Shown here piece by piece: positions 5,473 to 5,671 of a stretch of DNA of 5,671 nt; positions within the stretch are counted from its first letter, which is position 1; each line of letters opens with the position of its first letter. This DNA is from an uncultured Rhodospirillales bacterium. GTDB lineage: Bacteria > Pseudomonadota > Alphaproteobacteria > Rhodospirillales > Casp-alpha2. The position numbers and the translations under genes are program-made. The DNA lies in NCBI GenBank assembly GCA_938074585.1, contig CALJEW010000089.1:1-5671 (forward strand), read 5' to 3'. The notes beneath the pieces were generated by a model. That model saw only the letters and a program-made list of their open reading frames with translations. It made no database searches and was not told the origin of the DNA.

Positions 5473-5671
5473 ATGTATGTACCAAAGCATTTCAATGAAG
5501 ATGATTTTGATACGCAAACCCGCTATATAAAAGCTAACAGTTTTGCGTCTTTGGTTGCATCCGTGGATGGTACTCCGTTCGCATCGCATTTACCATTCTA
5601 TTTCAAACCTGACAAAGGCAAGCTTGGCACTTTGTACGCGCACGTTGCACGGGCCAACGACCATTGGAAAT
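5473..5671 (+). CDS. FMN-binding negative transcriptional regulator, PaiB family (5' part only)
   Basis: The reading frame is open from the ATG to the window end, giving 66 residues of a protein that is usually about 200-215 long. MYVPKHF at the very N-terminus is the hallmark of the PaiB / FMN_bind_2 family. It is followed by SFASLV (23-28), SHLPFYF (38-44) and GTLYAHVARANDHW (52-65), all typical family blocks. Members have a split-barrel flavin-binding fold. Bacillus PaiB was described as a repressor of sporulation and protease genes, but the biochemical role in proteobacteria is poorly defined. GGAGG (5461-5465) at seven bases fixes the start, and that site lies in the right arm of a 14-bp hairpin. 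The gene follows sdhB by 66 bases on the same strand with no terminator between them, so read-through from the sdh promoter is possible. The rest of the gene is outside the window. Confidence 0.88.
   Translation, partial: MYVPKHFNEDDFDTQTRYIKANSFASLVASVDGTPFASHLPFYFKPDKGKLGTLYAHVARANDHWK

Overview
The window carries a complete succinate dehydrogenase operon, sdhC-sdhD-sdhA-sdhB, all on the + strand. Upstream is a gene for a mesaconyl-CoA hydratase-type protein (mch). At the right edge is the start of a PaiB-type FMN-binding regulator. The SdhC and SdhD sequences (NRPLSPHLQIYKPQ, MRTPLGRVRGLGS), the SdhA C-terminus (EPRARVY) and the mch-sdh neighbourhood all point to an alphaproteobacterium. 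The genome looks only moderately GC-rich, with AT-rich intergenic DNA. No species call is possible from the sequence alone.

Layout: positions 1-235 are AT-rich and gene-free, with candidate promoters for mch. mch fills 236-1246. Positions 1247-2034 hold no convincing gene. They do hold a 12-bp inverted repeat enclosing a foldable 72-nt unit, a perfect 16-bp palindrome, a 48-bp cluster of DnaA-box-like 9-mers and a sigma70-like promoter before sdhC. sdhC, sdhD, sdhA and sdhB follow with a 1-bp overlap, a 4-bp gap and a 21-bp gap, so they should be one transcript. After sdhB there is no intrinsic terminator. Instead, a 14-bp hairpin buries the ribosome binding site of the paiB-like gene, which the window end cuts at codon 66.

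How the genes work together: SdhA (covalent FAD, succinate oxidation) and SdhB (2Fe-2S, 4Fe-4S, 3Fe-4S) form the soluble head. SdhC and SdhD anchor it in the membrane and carry heme b and the quinone site. The complex oxidises succinate to fumarate and reduces quinone. Mch belongs to the ethylmalonyl-CoA pathway, whose propionyl-CoA product is converted to succinyl-CoA and succinate and so feeds this enzyme. The Mch here appears to lack the segment that carries the hydratase signature of its second hotdog domain. That gap and the ribosome-site hairpin before paiB are the two observations most worth following. The core operon itself is conventional.
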